Part shown: positions 16,803 to 25,185 of the stretch, piece by piece
How positions within the stretch are numbered: the first letter of the stretch is position 1
Layout of the letters: each line of letters starts with the position of its first letter
Origin: Streptomyces caeruleatus
GTDB taxonomy: Bacteria; Actinomycetota; Actinomycetes; Streptomycetales; Streptomycetaceae
Assembly: GCF_001514235.1 (NCBI RefSeq)
Contig: NZ_KQ948934.1
Span: 332,250-396,249 of the forward strand
Length of the DNA: 64,000 nt
Direction of reading: 5' to 3'
Notes under the pieces: generated by a model
What the model saw: the letters and a program-made list of their open reading frames with translations, nothing else
Database searches by the model: none
What the model was told of the DNA's origin: nothing
Position numbers and translations under genes: made by a program

Positions 16803-18097
16803 GCACGGTCGACCTGTTGGTGCGCGGCGGTGACGTCCTGACCGTCGACGACGCCGGAACCGTCGTACCGGACGGGGCGGTCGCCGTGCGGGAGGGCGAG
16901 ATCGTCGCCGTCGGCCCCGCCGGGGTGCTGTGTACGCGGTTCACAGCGCGGGAGGTCATTGACGCCGCGGGCTGTCTCGTCCTGCCGGGCCTGATCAACA
17001 CCCACACCCACCTCGCGATGACCCTGCTGCGCGGCCGCGCCGACGACGTCACCCTCCAGGGGTTCCTGGAGCGGGTGCTGCGGTGGGAGTCCCAGCTGCT
17101 GGCGCCGAAGAACGTGGCGGCTGCGGTGCGGGTGGCGGTGGCCGAGAGCGTACGGGCCGGGGTGACCTCGGCGCTGGACATGTACTGGTTCCACGAGGCG
17201 GCCGAGCGGGCGGCCCGCGAGACGGGCTGGCGGCTGCTGACCGGGCCCACCTTCATGGACGTACCGGAGCCGCCGGACAAGCTCGCCCACGAGGAACGGC
17301 TGGCCTGGGCCCGCCGGGACCTGGAGGCGCGCGGACCGGCCCGGCACGGCGTCCGTCCCGTCGTCTTCGCGCACTCCACCTACACCCTCTCCCCCGCCCA
17401 GCTCACCGAGATCGCCGCCCTGGCCCGGGAGTTCGGGGCGCTGCTGCACATTCACGCCGCCGAGAACGCGACCGAGGTCGCCACCGTCGAGGTGCGGTAC
17501 GGCAAACGCCCGGTGGAACTGCTCGACTCCCTCGGGCTGCTCGGCCCCGATCTGCTGCTCGCCCACGCCGTGGAGCTGAACGGGCCGGAGATCGCGGCGC
17601 TGGCCCGCACCGGCACGTCCGTCGCGCACTGCCCGGTGTCCAACCTGAAGCTGGGCTGCGGCATCGCGCCGGTGCCCCGGCTGCTGAGCGCCGGAGTGAC
17701 CGTCGGGCTCGGCACGGACGGCGCGGTCAGCTCCAACACCCTGGACGTGCTGGGCGCGCTGCGGCAGGCGGCGCTGGTGCACAAGGCGGGCGGCGACCCC
17801 ACCGCCGTCGGCGCCGAGCGGGCCGTACGCATGGCGACGATCGAGGGGGCGCGGGCGCTGGGGCTCGGGGACGAGCTGGGCTCGCTGGAGACCGGCAAGC
17901 GGGCCGACCTGATCGTGCTCGACCTGAGCGCGCCGCATCTGCGTCCGCTGCACGATCCCTGGTCCACGCTGGCGTACGCGGCGCACTCGGCGGACGTGCG
18001 GGACACGGTCGTCGACGGACGGGTGCTGATGAGGGACCGGGCGCTGACGACGCTGGACGAGGAAGCGGTGATCGCGGACCTGGAGGCAGTCGTCTGA
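16799..18097 (+). CDS. mtaD: 5'-methylthioadenosine/S-adenosylhomocysteine deaminase-type amidohydrolase
   Basis: A 432-residue metal-dependent amidohydrolase of the MTA/SAH deaminase-TrzA group. Metal and catalytic residues are in NTHTHLAMTLLRGRADD (H69, H71), LLHIHAAENATEV, VAHCPVSNLKLGCGIAP and GLGTDGAVSSN. The length fits the family. Deamination of MTA to methylthioinosine would let the preceding phosphorylase release methylthioribose-1-phosphate. GTG start overlaps the phosphorylase stop (GTGA). It is the last gene of the rightward transporter operon. Confidence 0.85.
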   Translation: MSTVDLLVRGGDVLTVDDAGTVVPDGAVAVREGEIVAVGPAGVLCTRFTAREVIDAAGCLVLPGLINTHTHLAMTLLRGRADDVTLQGFLERVLRWESQLLAPKNVAAAVRVAVAESVRAGVTSALDMYWFHEAAERAARETGWRLLTGPTFMDVPEPPDKLAHEERLAWARRDLEARGPARHGVRPVVFAHSTYTLSPAQLTEIAALAREFGALLHIHAAENATEVATVEVRYGKRPVELLDSLGLLGPDLLLAHAVELNGPEIAALARTGTSVAHCPVSNLKLGCGIAPVPRLLSAGVTVGLGTDGAVSSNTLDVLGALRQAALVHKAGGDPTAVGAERAVRMATIEGARALGLGDELGSLETGKRADLIVLDLSAPHLRPLHDPWSTLAYAAHSADVRDTVVDGRVLMRDRALTTLDEEAVIADLEAVV

Positions 18098-18126
18098 TCA
18101 GGCCGCATAATGTGGCGGGAGACGTC

Positions 18127-18146
18127 GGATGTCTCGCACGACATCC
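18127..18146. promoter_or_regulatory. autoregulatory operator of the GntR/FadR regulator
   Basis: A perfect 7-bp inverted repeat, GGATGTC (18127-18133) and GACATCC (18140-18146), with a 6-nt centre, lies between a -10-like CATAAT (18106-18111) and the regulator's start codon. Position just downstream of the expected transcription start fits self-repression. Confidence 0.5.
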
Positions 18147-18166
18147 TGAACGACGGGAGGGCGGCC

Positions 18167-18838
18167 ATGGCAGTCACCGACGAGGCGATCGAGAAGATCA
18201 AGGGCATGATCGTCTCCGGCGCGCTGCGCCCCGGCGACCGGCTCCCCAAGGAGAGCGAGCTGGCCGCCGACCTCGGCCTGTCCCGCAACTCCCTGCGGGA
18301 GGCCGTGCGCGCCCTGTCGCTGATCCGGATCCTGGACGTACGGCAGGGCGACGGCACCTATGTCACGAGCCTGGATCCGCAGCTGCTGCTGGAGGCGCTG
18401 AGCTTCGTCGTCGACTTCCACCGCGACGACACGGTGCTGGAGTTCCTCGCCGTGCGCCGCATCCTGGAGCCGGCCGCCACGGCGATGGCCGCGTCCCGGA
18501 TCAGCGAGCAGCAACTGAGCGCGCTGACGAACCAGTTGGACAAGCTCGGCGACGCCCCCTCGGTGGAGGAGCTCGTCGCCTGCGACCTGGAGTTCCACCG
18601 GGGCATCGTGCAGAGTTCGGGCAACTCCGTGCTGTGCTCGCTCCTGGACGGCCTGTCGGGGCCGACGACGCGGGCGCGCATCTGGCGCGGGCTGACGCAG
18701 GAGGACGCCGTCAGCCGGACCCTGCACGAGCACCGGGCGATCCTGGCGGCGCTGCGGGACCGGGACGCGGAGGCGGCGAGGTCGTGGGCGACGGTGCACA
18801 TCGCCAGCGTGGAGCAGTGGCTCCGGTCGTCGCTGTGA
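18167..18838 (+). CDS. GntR/FadR-family (FCD domain) regulator
   Basis: A 223-residue regulator with an N-terminal winged helix (GDRLPKESELAADLG, LSRNSLREAVRALSLI, then the wing VRQGDGTYV) and a C-terminal all-helical FCD ligand domain with metal-ligand positions in CDLEFHRGIV and EHRAILAAL. ATG at 18167 is preferred: GGGAGG lies 7 bp upstream, and an upstream in-frame ATG would run through the operator. It follows the MTA-deaminase operon and may control it or sense a related sulfur or purine metabolite. The ligand is unknown. Confidence 0.88.
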   Translation: MAVTDEAIEKIKGMIVSGALRPGDRLPKESELAADLGLSRNSLREAVRALSLIRILDVRQGDGTYVTSLDPQLLLEALSFVVDFHRDDTVLEFLAVRRILEPAATAMAASRISEQQLSALTNQLDKLGDAPSVEELVACDLEFHRGIVQSSGNSVLCSLLDGLSGPTTRARIWRGLTQEDAVSRTLHEHRAILAALRDRDAEAARSWATVHIASVEQWLRSSL

Positions 18839-19022
18839 CGCGGGGAGGGGGCCGCGGGGTGGGCCGGGGCGCGAACAAGGGCTCGGATGATCGCGGGGTG
18901 TTCCCCGGTGACGAACGGGGCAGTGATCCGTTCACTCCCCCGTGCAAGGGGGCTGCGGGCGCCCCCGCCGCACGCCGTAAGGTTGTGTGGTCAGGCGAGG
19001 GCACGTCGGAAGGAGGCACTGG

Positions 19023-20009
19023 GTGATCGAGCTCGAGGGGGTTCCCGAGCTGATCGACCCGGTCATGGTGGCCGCGTTCGAGGGCTGGAACGACGCCGGC
19101 GACGCCGCCTCCACCGCGGTCGCGCATCTGGACAGGGAGTGGAAGGGCGAGGTGTTCGCGGCGCTGGACGCCGAGGACTACTACGACTTCCAGGTGAACC
19201 GCCCCACGGTGTGGATGGACGCGGGCGTCCGCAAGATCACTTGGCCCACGACCAGGCTGTCGGTGGTCCGCGTCGGCGGCGACAAGCCACGTGATCTCGT
19301 ACTCGTGCGCGGTATCGAACCGTCCATGCGCTGGCGCTCGTTCTGCAACGAGCTCCTCGGTTTCGCGCACGAGCTGGGCGTGGAGCTGGTGGTCATCCTG
19401 GGCGCCCTGCTCGGGGACACCCCGCACACGCGTCCGGTCCCGATCAGCGGGACCACGTCCGACCCGGACCTGGCCCAGCGGATGGACCTGGAGGAGACCA
19501 AGTACGAGGGCCCGACGGGCATCGTCGGCGTCCTCCAGGAGGCGTGCACACACGCCGGGGTCCCGGCGGTGTCGCTGTGGGCGGCGGTACCGCACTACGT
19601 CTCGCAGCCGCCCAACCCGAAGGCGACGCTGGCCCTGCTCAACCGGCTGGAGGACCTGATCGACGTGCGTATCCCGCTGGGCGAGCTGCCCGAGGACGCG
19701 CGCGCCTGGCAGGTCGGCGTGGACCAGCTGGCCGCCGAGGACAGCGAGGTCGCGGAGTACGTGCAGTCACTGGAGGAGGCCCGGGACACCGCGGAGCTGC
19801 CGGAGGCGTCGGGCGAGGCCATCGCCCGGGAGTTCGAGCGGTATCTGCGGCGCCGGGACGGCGGCGGTCCGACGCCCGGCGGGCACGCCACGGCGGACGG
19901 CGGAGAGTCCCCCGGCCCCTTCCTCAGGGACAATCCGAGCGGCCGCACCAAGCCGCCGAAGCCACCGAAGCCGGGCAACACGGACGACGACGAGTCGTCG
20001 GACGACTGA
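19023..20009 (+). CDS. PAC2-family protein
   Basis: A 328-residue protein of the PAC2 (proteasome assembly chaperone 2-like) family common in actinobacteria. Seen: VMVAAFEGWNDAGDAAS at the start, VRGIEPSMRWRSF, VVILGALLGDTPHTRPVP and the PVSLWAAVPHYVSQPPNPKA region. The last 70 residues are charged and Pro-rich. GTG start at 19023 has AGGAGG 6 bp upstream. Its molecular role in bacteria is not established, though it usually lies near mshC. A terminator hairpin follows. Confidence 0.9.
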   Translation: MIELEGVPELIDPVMVAAFEGWNDAGDAASTAVAHLDREWKGEVFAALDAEDYYDFQVNRPTVWMDAGVRKITWPTTRLSVVRVGGDKPRDLVLVRGIEPSMRWRSFCNELLGFAHELGVELVVILGALLGDTPHTRPVPISGTTSDPDLAQRMDLEETKYEGPTGIVGVLQEACTHAGVPAVSLWAAVPHYVSQPPNPKATLALLNRLEDLIDVRIPLGELPEDARAWQVGVDQLAAEDSEVAEYVQSLEEARDTAELPEASGEAIAREFERYLRRRDGGGPTPGGHATADGGESPGPFLRDNPSGRTKPPKPPKPGNTDDDESSDD

Positions 20010-20028
20010 ACGACCGGAACGGCTCAGA

Positions 20029-20061
20029 GGAGGGCGGTGCGCGGACTGCGCACCGCCCTCC
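20029..20061. terminator. terminator after PAC2 gene
   Basis: A perfect 14-bp inverted repeat (20029-20042 with 20048-20061) encloses a 5-nt loop. It lies between the convergent PAC2 and SMP-30 genes. Confidence 0.75.
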
Positions 20062-20064
20062 TCA

Positions 20065-20100
20065 GTCATCCGGACGAGTCATCCGGACGAGTCATCCGGG
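20065..20100. repeat. 13-bp tandem repeat
   Basis: The unit GTCATCCGGACGA is present twice in full (20065-20077, 20078-20090) and once in part, immediately after the terminator and ending 8 bp before the SMP-30 stop codon. Confidence 0.6.
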
Positions 20101-20107
20101 CGGATCG

Positions 20108-21082
20108 TCACGCGGGCACGGAGATCACGTCGTACGTCGTCTGTGGTGTCGGTGTCGTGGTGAAGCGAGCGTTGGGCAGGTAGAGCCGGCCCCGGTACGC
20201 GGCCGCCGTGGTCGGTACGTCGAAGAGCGGGTCGGTGACACGGCGCTGGAAGGCGCCGCTGCGGCCGTCGGCGGCGAGCCGGAACACGTCGACGGCGTTC
20301 TGCCGGTTCTGGACGACGTACAGCGTGCGTCCGGTCAGCAGCAGTCCGTCGCCGTTGGTGAGCGGGGCCGCGTCGCCGAGGTCGACGAGCCGGGTGACGC
20401 CGGTGCGCGGGTCGACGCGGTGCAGGCCGCCGACCCCGGACTGCACGACGAGGAGGGCGGAGCCGTCGGGGGTGCTCGTGATGCCGTTGGCGTTCACGAC
20501 CTCGCCGGGTACCTGGCTCCAGTCGCCGCTCAGGGTGATCGTCACGACGTCGTCCGCGTCCGGCAGTTCGCCGTGCCGGCCGAGCGGCAGGGCGTACAGC
20601 GCGGGCTGGTAGGAGTCGGTGAACCAGGCCGTGCGCGGGGTCAGGAACACGTCGTTGGCGAAGGTCGGGGCCGCCGTGGTGAGGACGTAGGAGGCGAGGA
20701 TCTCGCCGGTGCGGGTGTCCACGACACGGGCGCCCTGGCCGCGTCCGGCGACGAACAGGCGTCCCCGGTGATCGAGTTTGAGGCCGACCGACGGTGTGCC
20801 GGGTCCGGCCGAGATGATGCGGCCCTCGCCGGTGCGCAGGTCGGCGCGGTAGATCGAGCCGTCGCCGAGCGAGCCGAGGTAGGCGTACGGTCCGCCGCCG
20901 ACGGCGATGCCCTCCGGGCGGAAGCCGTTCGGGAGGTGGATCACGGCGGGCCGGGTCTTTCCGGCCGCGGTGGCGGGAGTGCCGGCCGCTCCGACGAGCA
21001 CGGCACCGGCGGTGGCGGCGCCGGCCGTGAGGAGTCTGCGGCGGGTGGGGTGAGGTGCGAAGGAGCGGTGTTCGGGGGCCAC
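20108..21082 (-). CDS. secreted SMP-30/gluconolactonase-like beta-propeller protein
   Basis: A 324-residue protein with a twin-arginine type signal (TRRRLLTAGAATAGAVLVG) and Ala-x-Ala cleavage site around residue 40. The mature part is a propeller of the SMP-30/NHL type with repeated blades: LPNGFRPEGIAVGG, ADLRTGEGRII, DHRGRLFVAGRG, ANGITSTPDGSALLVVQ, TNGDGLLLTGRTLYVVQN. GTG at 21082 is chosen because GGAAGGA lies 6 bp upstream; longer frames lack an RBS. Probably an exported lactonase or sugar-binding protein; the substrate is unknown. Confidence 0.82.
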   Translation of the reverse strand: MAPEHRSFAPHPTRRRLLTAGAATAGAVLVGAAGTPATAAGKTRPAVIHLPNGFRPEGIAVGGGPYAYLGSLGDGSIYRADLRTGEGRIISAGPGTPSVGLKLDHRGRLFVAGRGQGARVVDTRTGEILASYVLTTAAPTFANDVFLTPRTAWFTDSYQPALYALPLGRHGELPDADDVVTITLSGDWSQVPGEVVNANGITSTPDGSALLVVQSGVGGLHRVDPRTGVTRLVDLGDAAPLTNGDGLLLTGRTLYVVQNRQNAVDVFRLAADGRSGAFQRRVTDPLFDVPTTAAAYRGRLYLPNARFTTTPTPQTTYDVISVPA

Positions 21083-21392
21083 TGTGCGTCCTTCCGCTGA
21101 CAGGACCGGCGGGCAGCTGGTCCAACGGTCAACTGACTCCTCCACCCCACCACACGCCGGGCGCCTCCGCAGCCGTAGACAGCCTCTCGACAGCGACTGG
21201 ACACATCTGGCCCGATTGGGCCGTGACATCTCTTTCGCTCCGGATTGCACACGTTGCCCAATTCAACTTGTTCCAAACCGAGTTGGCGAAATAAGTCTGG
21301 ACGGACCGGGCCGGGCGTGCTTGGTTGTCCACCGAAGGCGCGCCGCACCACCCGCACTTGGTATCCGCTGGAACCGAAGGGAGCGGCAGACG
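21083..21392. other. divergent intergenic region between SMP-30 and subtilase genes
   Basis: No coding sequence is apparent in these 310 bp. The part 21225-21300 has a lower G+C content than its surroundings and includes an inverted pair CAACT (21264-21268)/AGTTG (21281-21285). An AATAAG -10-like box follows at about 21290. It probably holds the promoter of the subtilase gene. I see no clear -35. Confidence 0.4.
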
Positions 21393-23129
21393 ATGACCGA
21401 CCAGGCAGAGCCGGCGCAGGGCCCGGGAGCGTCCGGGCCGGGGCCCGACGGAGCGGGATTCACCTATCGAGGAGCCGAGCAGGAGCTGATCGTCGTCGCC
21501 CGTCCGGAGGCCCGGCTGCGGGCCCGGGCCCAGGGTGTCCGGTCGGCCGCCGGTGCCGACGTGTCGGCCCTCGACATGTTCCTCAGCGACGAACAACTCG
21601 CGCTGGAGCCGCTGTTCGGCAGCGAGGAGCGGCTGTCGCAGGCCGCCGCCCCGCAGACCGGCGCCGAGGACGTGCCGGACCTGGCGCTGTTCTACCGGGT
21701 GCGCGGCGGGGAGAGCCGGACCGAGGAGCTGCGGGCCCGGATCGCCGCGCTGCCGGGGATCGACACGGCGTTTGTGAAGCCGGGCGCGGTGCCGGCCTCG
21801 ATCGGGCAGGCCGGGGAGGAGAGCGGGCGCCTGAAGGAGGGCGCGCCGGTCACGCCCGACTTCAGCGGCCGGCAGGGCTATCTGCGGCCCGCCCCGGAGG
21901 GCGTCGACGCGCACTGGGCGTGGCGGCGGCCCGGCGGCACCGGTCAGGGCGTCACCGTGATCGACGTGGAGGGCTCCTGGCAGCTGGGCCACGAGGACCT
22001 GGCCGCCAAGCTGGCCGGCGTCGTCGTCGGCACCCCGCTGACCGACCTCGCCTGGCGCAACCACGGCACCGCCGTGATCGGGGTGATCGGCGGCGACCGC
22101 AACGAGTACGGCATCACCGGCATCGTTCCCGACACGGTGACCGCGGCCGCCTCCTTCCAGGGCATCGGCACGGCGCCCGCGATCCACGCGGCGGCCGAGC
22201 GGCTGGGCCCCGGCGACATCGTGCTGATCGAACTGCACCGCCCGGGACCCCGGTTCGAGTACGCCGGGCGCGACGACCAGCGCGGCTACATCGCGCTCGA
22301 ATGGTGGCCGGACGACCTCGCCGCCGTCCGCTACGCCACCGCCAAGGGCGTCCTGGTGGTGGCCGCCGCGGGCAACGGCGCCGAGTCGCTCGACGACGCG
22401 GTCTACGAGCGCCGCCCGGACGGGTTCCCCGAGTCGTGGCGCAACCCGTTCAACCCGTCCAACCCGCCCTCCGGCGCGGTCCTGGTCGGCGCGGGCGCAC
22501 CGCCGCCCGGCACCCACGGCCGCGACCACGGCCCGGACCGCTCACGGCTCGCGTTCTCCAACTACGGCGCCCGCGTGGACGCGCAGGGCTGGGGGCGCGA
22601 GGTCACGACGACCGGCGGCTTCTGGGACCGGCCCGGCGATCTTCAGGGCGGGCCCGAGGAGATCACCTGGTACACCGACACGTTCTCGGGGACGTCGTCC
22701 GCCTCCCCGGTCGTGGTCGGCGCGCTGGCCGCGCTGCAGGGCATGCTCAAGGCCGCGGGCCAGCCGCCGTTGACCCCGGAGCGGGCCCGTGCGGTGCTGC
22801 GGGCGACGGGTTCCCCGCAGCAGGACGCGCCCGGTCGGCCCGCCTCCCAGCGGATCGGCAACCGGCCCGACATCAAGGCGGCGGTCAACCGTCTGGTGCC
22901 GCAGGCGGTCGGCTCCGGCCTCGCCGAGCGCTACTGGGACGAGCTCCTGCCCTACCCTCGCGAACTTCCGCCCAGGCTCCGGCTGTTCGTGGCCGGCGGC
23001 TGGCGGAACCTCGACCACCCGTCCCCGGAGATCCGCCAGGCGGTCCACACCGCCTTCGCGGGGGGACGGCCCGAAGTCCGAGTGTGGTTCTCGGACGACG
23101 AGATCGTCGGCCTGGTGATCACCGGCTGA
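21393..23129 (+). CDS. cytoplasmic-looking S8 (subtilisin-like) serine peptidase
   Basis: A 578-residue S8 peptidase. The catalytic triad reads D191 (VIDVEGSW), H224 (WRNHGTAVIGV) and S435 (TFSGTSSASPVV), with the oxyanion Asn in VVAAAGNGAES. No signal peptide or membrane segment precedes the first 180 residues, so it is probably intracellular or exported unconventionally. This N-terminal part has no obvious match to an I9 propeptide. The last 50 residues (LRLFVAGGWRNLDHPSPE...) resemble the C-terminus of the adjacent Q-rich protein, hinting at a functional pair. ATG at 21393 is preceded by GAAGGGAG. Confidence 0.88.
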   Translation: MTDQAEPAQGPGASGPGPDGAGFTYRGAEQELIVVARPEARLRARAQGVRSAAGADVSALDMFLSDEQLALEPLFGSEERLSQAAAPQTGAEDVPDLALFYRVRGGESRTEELRARIAALPGIDTAFVKPGAVPASIGQAGEESGRLKEGAPVTPDFSGRQGYLRPAPEGVDAHWAWRRPGGTGQGVTVIDVEGSWQLGHEDLAAKLAGVVVGTPLTDLAWRNHGTAVIGVIGGDRNEYGITGIVPDTVTAAASFQGIGTAPAIHAAAERLGPGDIVLIELHRPGPRFEYAGRDDQRGYIALEWWPDDLAAVRYATAKGVLVVAAAGNGAESLDDAVYERRPDGFPESWRNPFNPSNPPSGAVLVGAGAPPPGTHGRDHGPDRSRLAFSNYGARVDAQGWGREVTTTGGFWDRPGDLQGGPEEITWYTDTFSGTSSASPVVVGALAALQGMLKAAGQPPLTPERARAVLRATGSPQQDAPGRPASQRIGNRPDIKAAVNRLVPQAVGSGLAERYWDELLPYPRELPPRLRLFVAGGWRNLDHPSPEIRQAVHTAFAGGRPEVRVWFSDDEIVGLVITG

Positions 23130-23182
23130 CGCAGCCCATCACAGCAAGGGAACCCATCACATCAAGGGAAGGTGACACCCGT

Positions 23183-23788
23183 ATGAGCACCACCCCGCAG
23201 ATGAGTCACATGGGACAACAGCAGGGCCAGCAGTTCCCCGGCACGTCGCCCTACCAGCAGCAGCCGTTCGGGCAGCAGCAGGGCTACGGCCCACAGGGCC
23301 CCGGCCCGCAGAACCTCGGCCTGCAGAACCTCGGCCAGCAGAACCTCGGCCAGCAGCAGCCTTACGGCATGGGCGGCTCGCTGGAGGAGCTCCAGCAGCT
23401 CGGTCAGCAGCAGCCGTTCCAACAGCTGCTGCAGCAGCTGGGCCAGCACCAGGGCGACCAGCAGCAACAGCAGGTCGAGCAGCAGGTGATGCAGCTGGTG
23501 CAGCAGGTCACCCAGGCCGCGCTGCAGCAGGTCACCCAGCAGGTGCAGTCCCAGGCTCTCCAGGCCGGTGTGGCGAACGGCTACATCGACATCGTGCAGC
23601 CGCTGCCGGGGCAACCGCAGCAGCTCTTCCTGCGTTTCCCGAACAACGTGTTCCGGGTCCTCAACCACCCGAACCCGCAGACCCACGACGAGGTCCAGGA
23701 GGCCTTCGCGTTCGGCCACCAGGTGATCGGCGTCTGGGACAGCGGCTCGCCGCAGATCCTGCGGAGCATCCAGATCCGCAAGCTCTGA
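23183..23788 (+). CDS. glutamine-rich protein paired with the subtilase
   Basis: A 201-residue protein, not recognised. Residues 1-140 are extremely rich in Gln with Gly, Pro and Leu, first as PYQQQPF/NLGQQ repeats, then as a Leu/Gln heptad-like stretch (LEELQQLGQQQ, QQLLQQLGQHQ, QQVMQLVQQV) that could form a coiled coil. Residues 148-201 are a compact, ordinary-looking domain (LFLRFPNNVFRVLNHPNP, AFAFGHQVIGVWDSG) similar to the end of the neighbouring peptidase. No signal peptide. It starts 53 bp after the peptidase stop, with AAGGTG before the ATG, and is probably co-transcribed. Substrate, inhibitor or adaptor of the peptidase are all possible. Confidence 0.75.
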   Translation: MSTTPQMSHMGQQQGQQFPGTSPYQQQPFGQQQGYGPQGPGPQNLGLQNLGQQNLGQQQPYGMGGSLEELQQLGQQQPFQQLLQQLGQHQGDQQQQQVEQQVMQLVQQVTQAALQQVTQQVQSQALQAGVANGYIDIVQPLPGQPQQLFLRFPNNVFRVLNHPNPQTHDEVQEAFAFGHQVIGVWDSGSPQILRSIQIRKL

Positions 23789-23803
23789 CCGGCGGGTGAA
23801 CGA

Positions 23804-23839
23804 AGAGGGGCGCTTCCTCCCGTGGGGAAGCGCCCCTCT
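23804..23839. terminator. bidirectional terminator between Q-rich gene and mshC
   Basis: A perfect 14-bp inverted repeat (23804-23817 with 23826-23839) with an 8-nt loop lies between convergent genes. Confidence 0.75.
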
Positions 23840-23854
23840 CTCATGCTCCGGTGA

Positions 23855-25084
23855 TCAGAGGGCGACACCCAGCAGGGCGTCCACGGCCCGCGACACGACA
23901 CCGGGGGCGCCGATGTCCGTGCCGCCGCTCTCCTCCTGTGCGGCTGCCCAGCGGTCGACCGCGGCGAGCGCGGCCGGGGCGTCCAGGTCGTTGGCGAGGG
24001 CCTCGCGGATCTCCTCGACGAGCGCCTCGGCGGGCGGGCCGTCGGGTCGGGACACGGCGGCACGCCAGCGGTCGAGGCGGGCGAGGGCGTCCTGGAGCAC
24101 CTGGTCGGTCCACTCCCAGTCGGCCCGGTAGTGGTGGGCGAGGAGGGCCAGGCGGATGGCGGCCGGGTCGACGCCGTCGCGGCGCAGCTGCGACACGAAG
24201 ACCAGGTTGCCCTTGGACTTGGACATCTTCTCGCCGTGCAGGGCGACCATGCCGGCGTGGACGTACGCCTTGGCCATGGGGAACTCGCCGGTCAGCACCT
24301 GGGCGTGCGAGGCGCCCATCTCGTGGTGCGGGAAGGCCAGGTCGGAGCCGCCGCCCTGGACGTCGAAGGTCATGCCGAGGTGGTCGAGGGCGATGGCGAC
24401 GCACTCGATGTGCCAGCCGGGCCGGCCACGGCCGAGCGAACCGCCGTCCCAGCTGGGCTCGCCGGGCCGTGCGGCCATCCACAGCATCGGGTCCAGGGGG
24501 TTCTTCTTGCCCGGACGGTCCGGGTCGCCGCCGCGCTCGGCCGACAGCAGCCGCATGGCGGCGGCGTCCAGGCCGGAGACCTTGCCGAAGTTCGGGTCGG
24601 ACTCGACGGAGAAGTAGATGTCCCCGTCGAGCTCGTAGGCGGCTCCGGCGTCCCGCAGCCGCTCCACGAGCGGCACGATGCCGGGTATCGCCTCGACCGC
24701 GCCGATGTAGTGCCGCGGGGGCAGCATGCGCAGGGCCGTCATGTCCTCCCGGAAGAGGGCGGTCTCCTTCTCGGCGAGGGCGACCCAGTCGATGTTGTCC
24801 CGCTCGGCCCGCTCCAGGAGCGGATCGTCGACGTCGGTGACGTTCTGGACGTAGTGGACCTGCCGCTTGGTGTCGAGCCACACGCGCTGCACGAGGTCGA
24901 ACGCGTTGTAGGTCGCCGCGTGACCCAGGTGGGTCGCGTCGTACGGCGTGATGCCGCAGACGTAGATACGGGCGACGGGACCGGGGTCGAGGGTGACCAG
25001 ACCGCCGGTCGCGGTGTCGTGGATCCTCAGGTCGCGGCCCTCACCGGGCAGGGCGGGGACCTCAGAAGCGGGCCAGGCATACAT
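23855..25084 (-). CDS. mshC: cysteine:1-D-myo-inositol 2-amino-2-deoxy-glucopyranoside ligase
   Basis: A 409-residue ATP-dependent ligase that joins cysteine to GlcN-inositol in mycothiol synthesis. It is a cysteinyl-tRNA synthetase relative. Seen: zinc/HIGH region YVCGITPYDATHLGHAATY (Cys and the His of HLGH), YVQNVTDVDDPLL, PGWHIECVAIA with the zinc ligands, FPHHEMGASHAQ, and the KMSKSKGNLVFVS loop. The length of about 410, rather than 460 or more, and the absence of a tRNA-binding C-terminal domain favour MshC over CysS. Start ATG at 25084. Confidence 0.95.
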   Translation of the reverse strand: MYAWPASEVPALPGEGRDLRIHDTATGGLVTLDPGPVARIYVCGITPYDATHLGHAATYNAFDLVQRVWLDTKRQVHYVQNVTDVDDPLLERAERDNIDWVALAEKETALFREDMTALRMLPPRHYIGAVEAIPGIVPLVERLRDAGAAYELDGDIYFSVESDPNFGKVSGLDAAAMRLLSAERGGDPDRPGKKNPLDPMLWMAARPGEPSWDGGSLGRGRPGWHIECVAIALDHLGMTFDVQGGGSDLAFPHHEMGASHAQVLTGEFPMAKAYVHAGMVALHGEKMSKSKGNLVFVSQLRRDGVDPAAIRLALLAHHYRADWEWTDQVLQDALARLDRWRAAVSRPDGPPAEALVEEIREALANDLDAPAALAAVDRWAAAQEESGGTDIGAPGVVSRAVDALLGVAL

Positions 25085-25185
25085 GTCATGAGCCTAACCG
25101 GACGGATGTTCCGGATACGAACCGGACCAGGCCGGATGGCCGGTAAGGCCTTCTTGCGCGATACGGCACTTCATGCAGTGTCCCG

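Noticed and set aside
23855..25084. Cysteinyl-tRNA synthetase
   Set aside because: The protein is about 409 residues, lacks the C-terminal tRNA-binding part, and lies in the conserved actinobacterial mshC neighbourhood.
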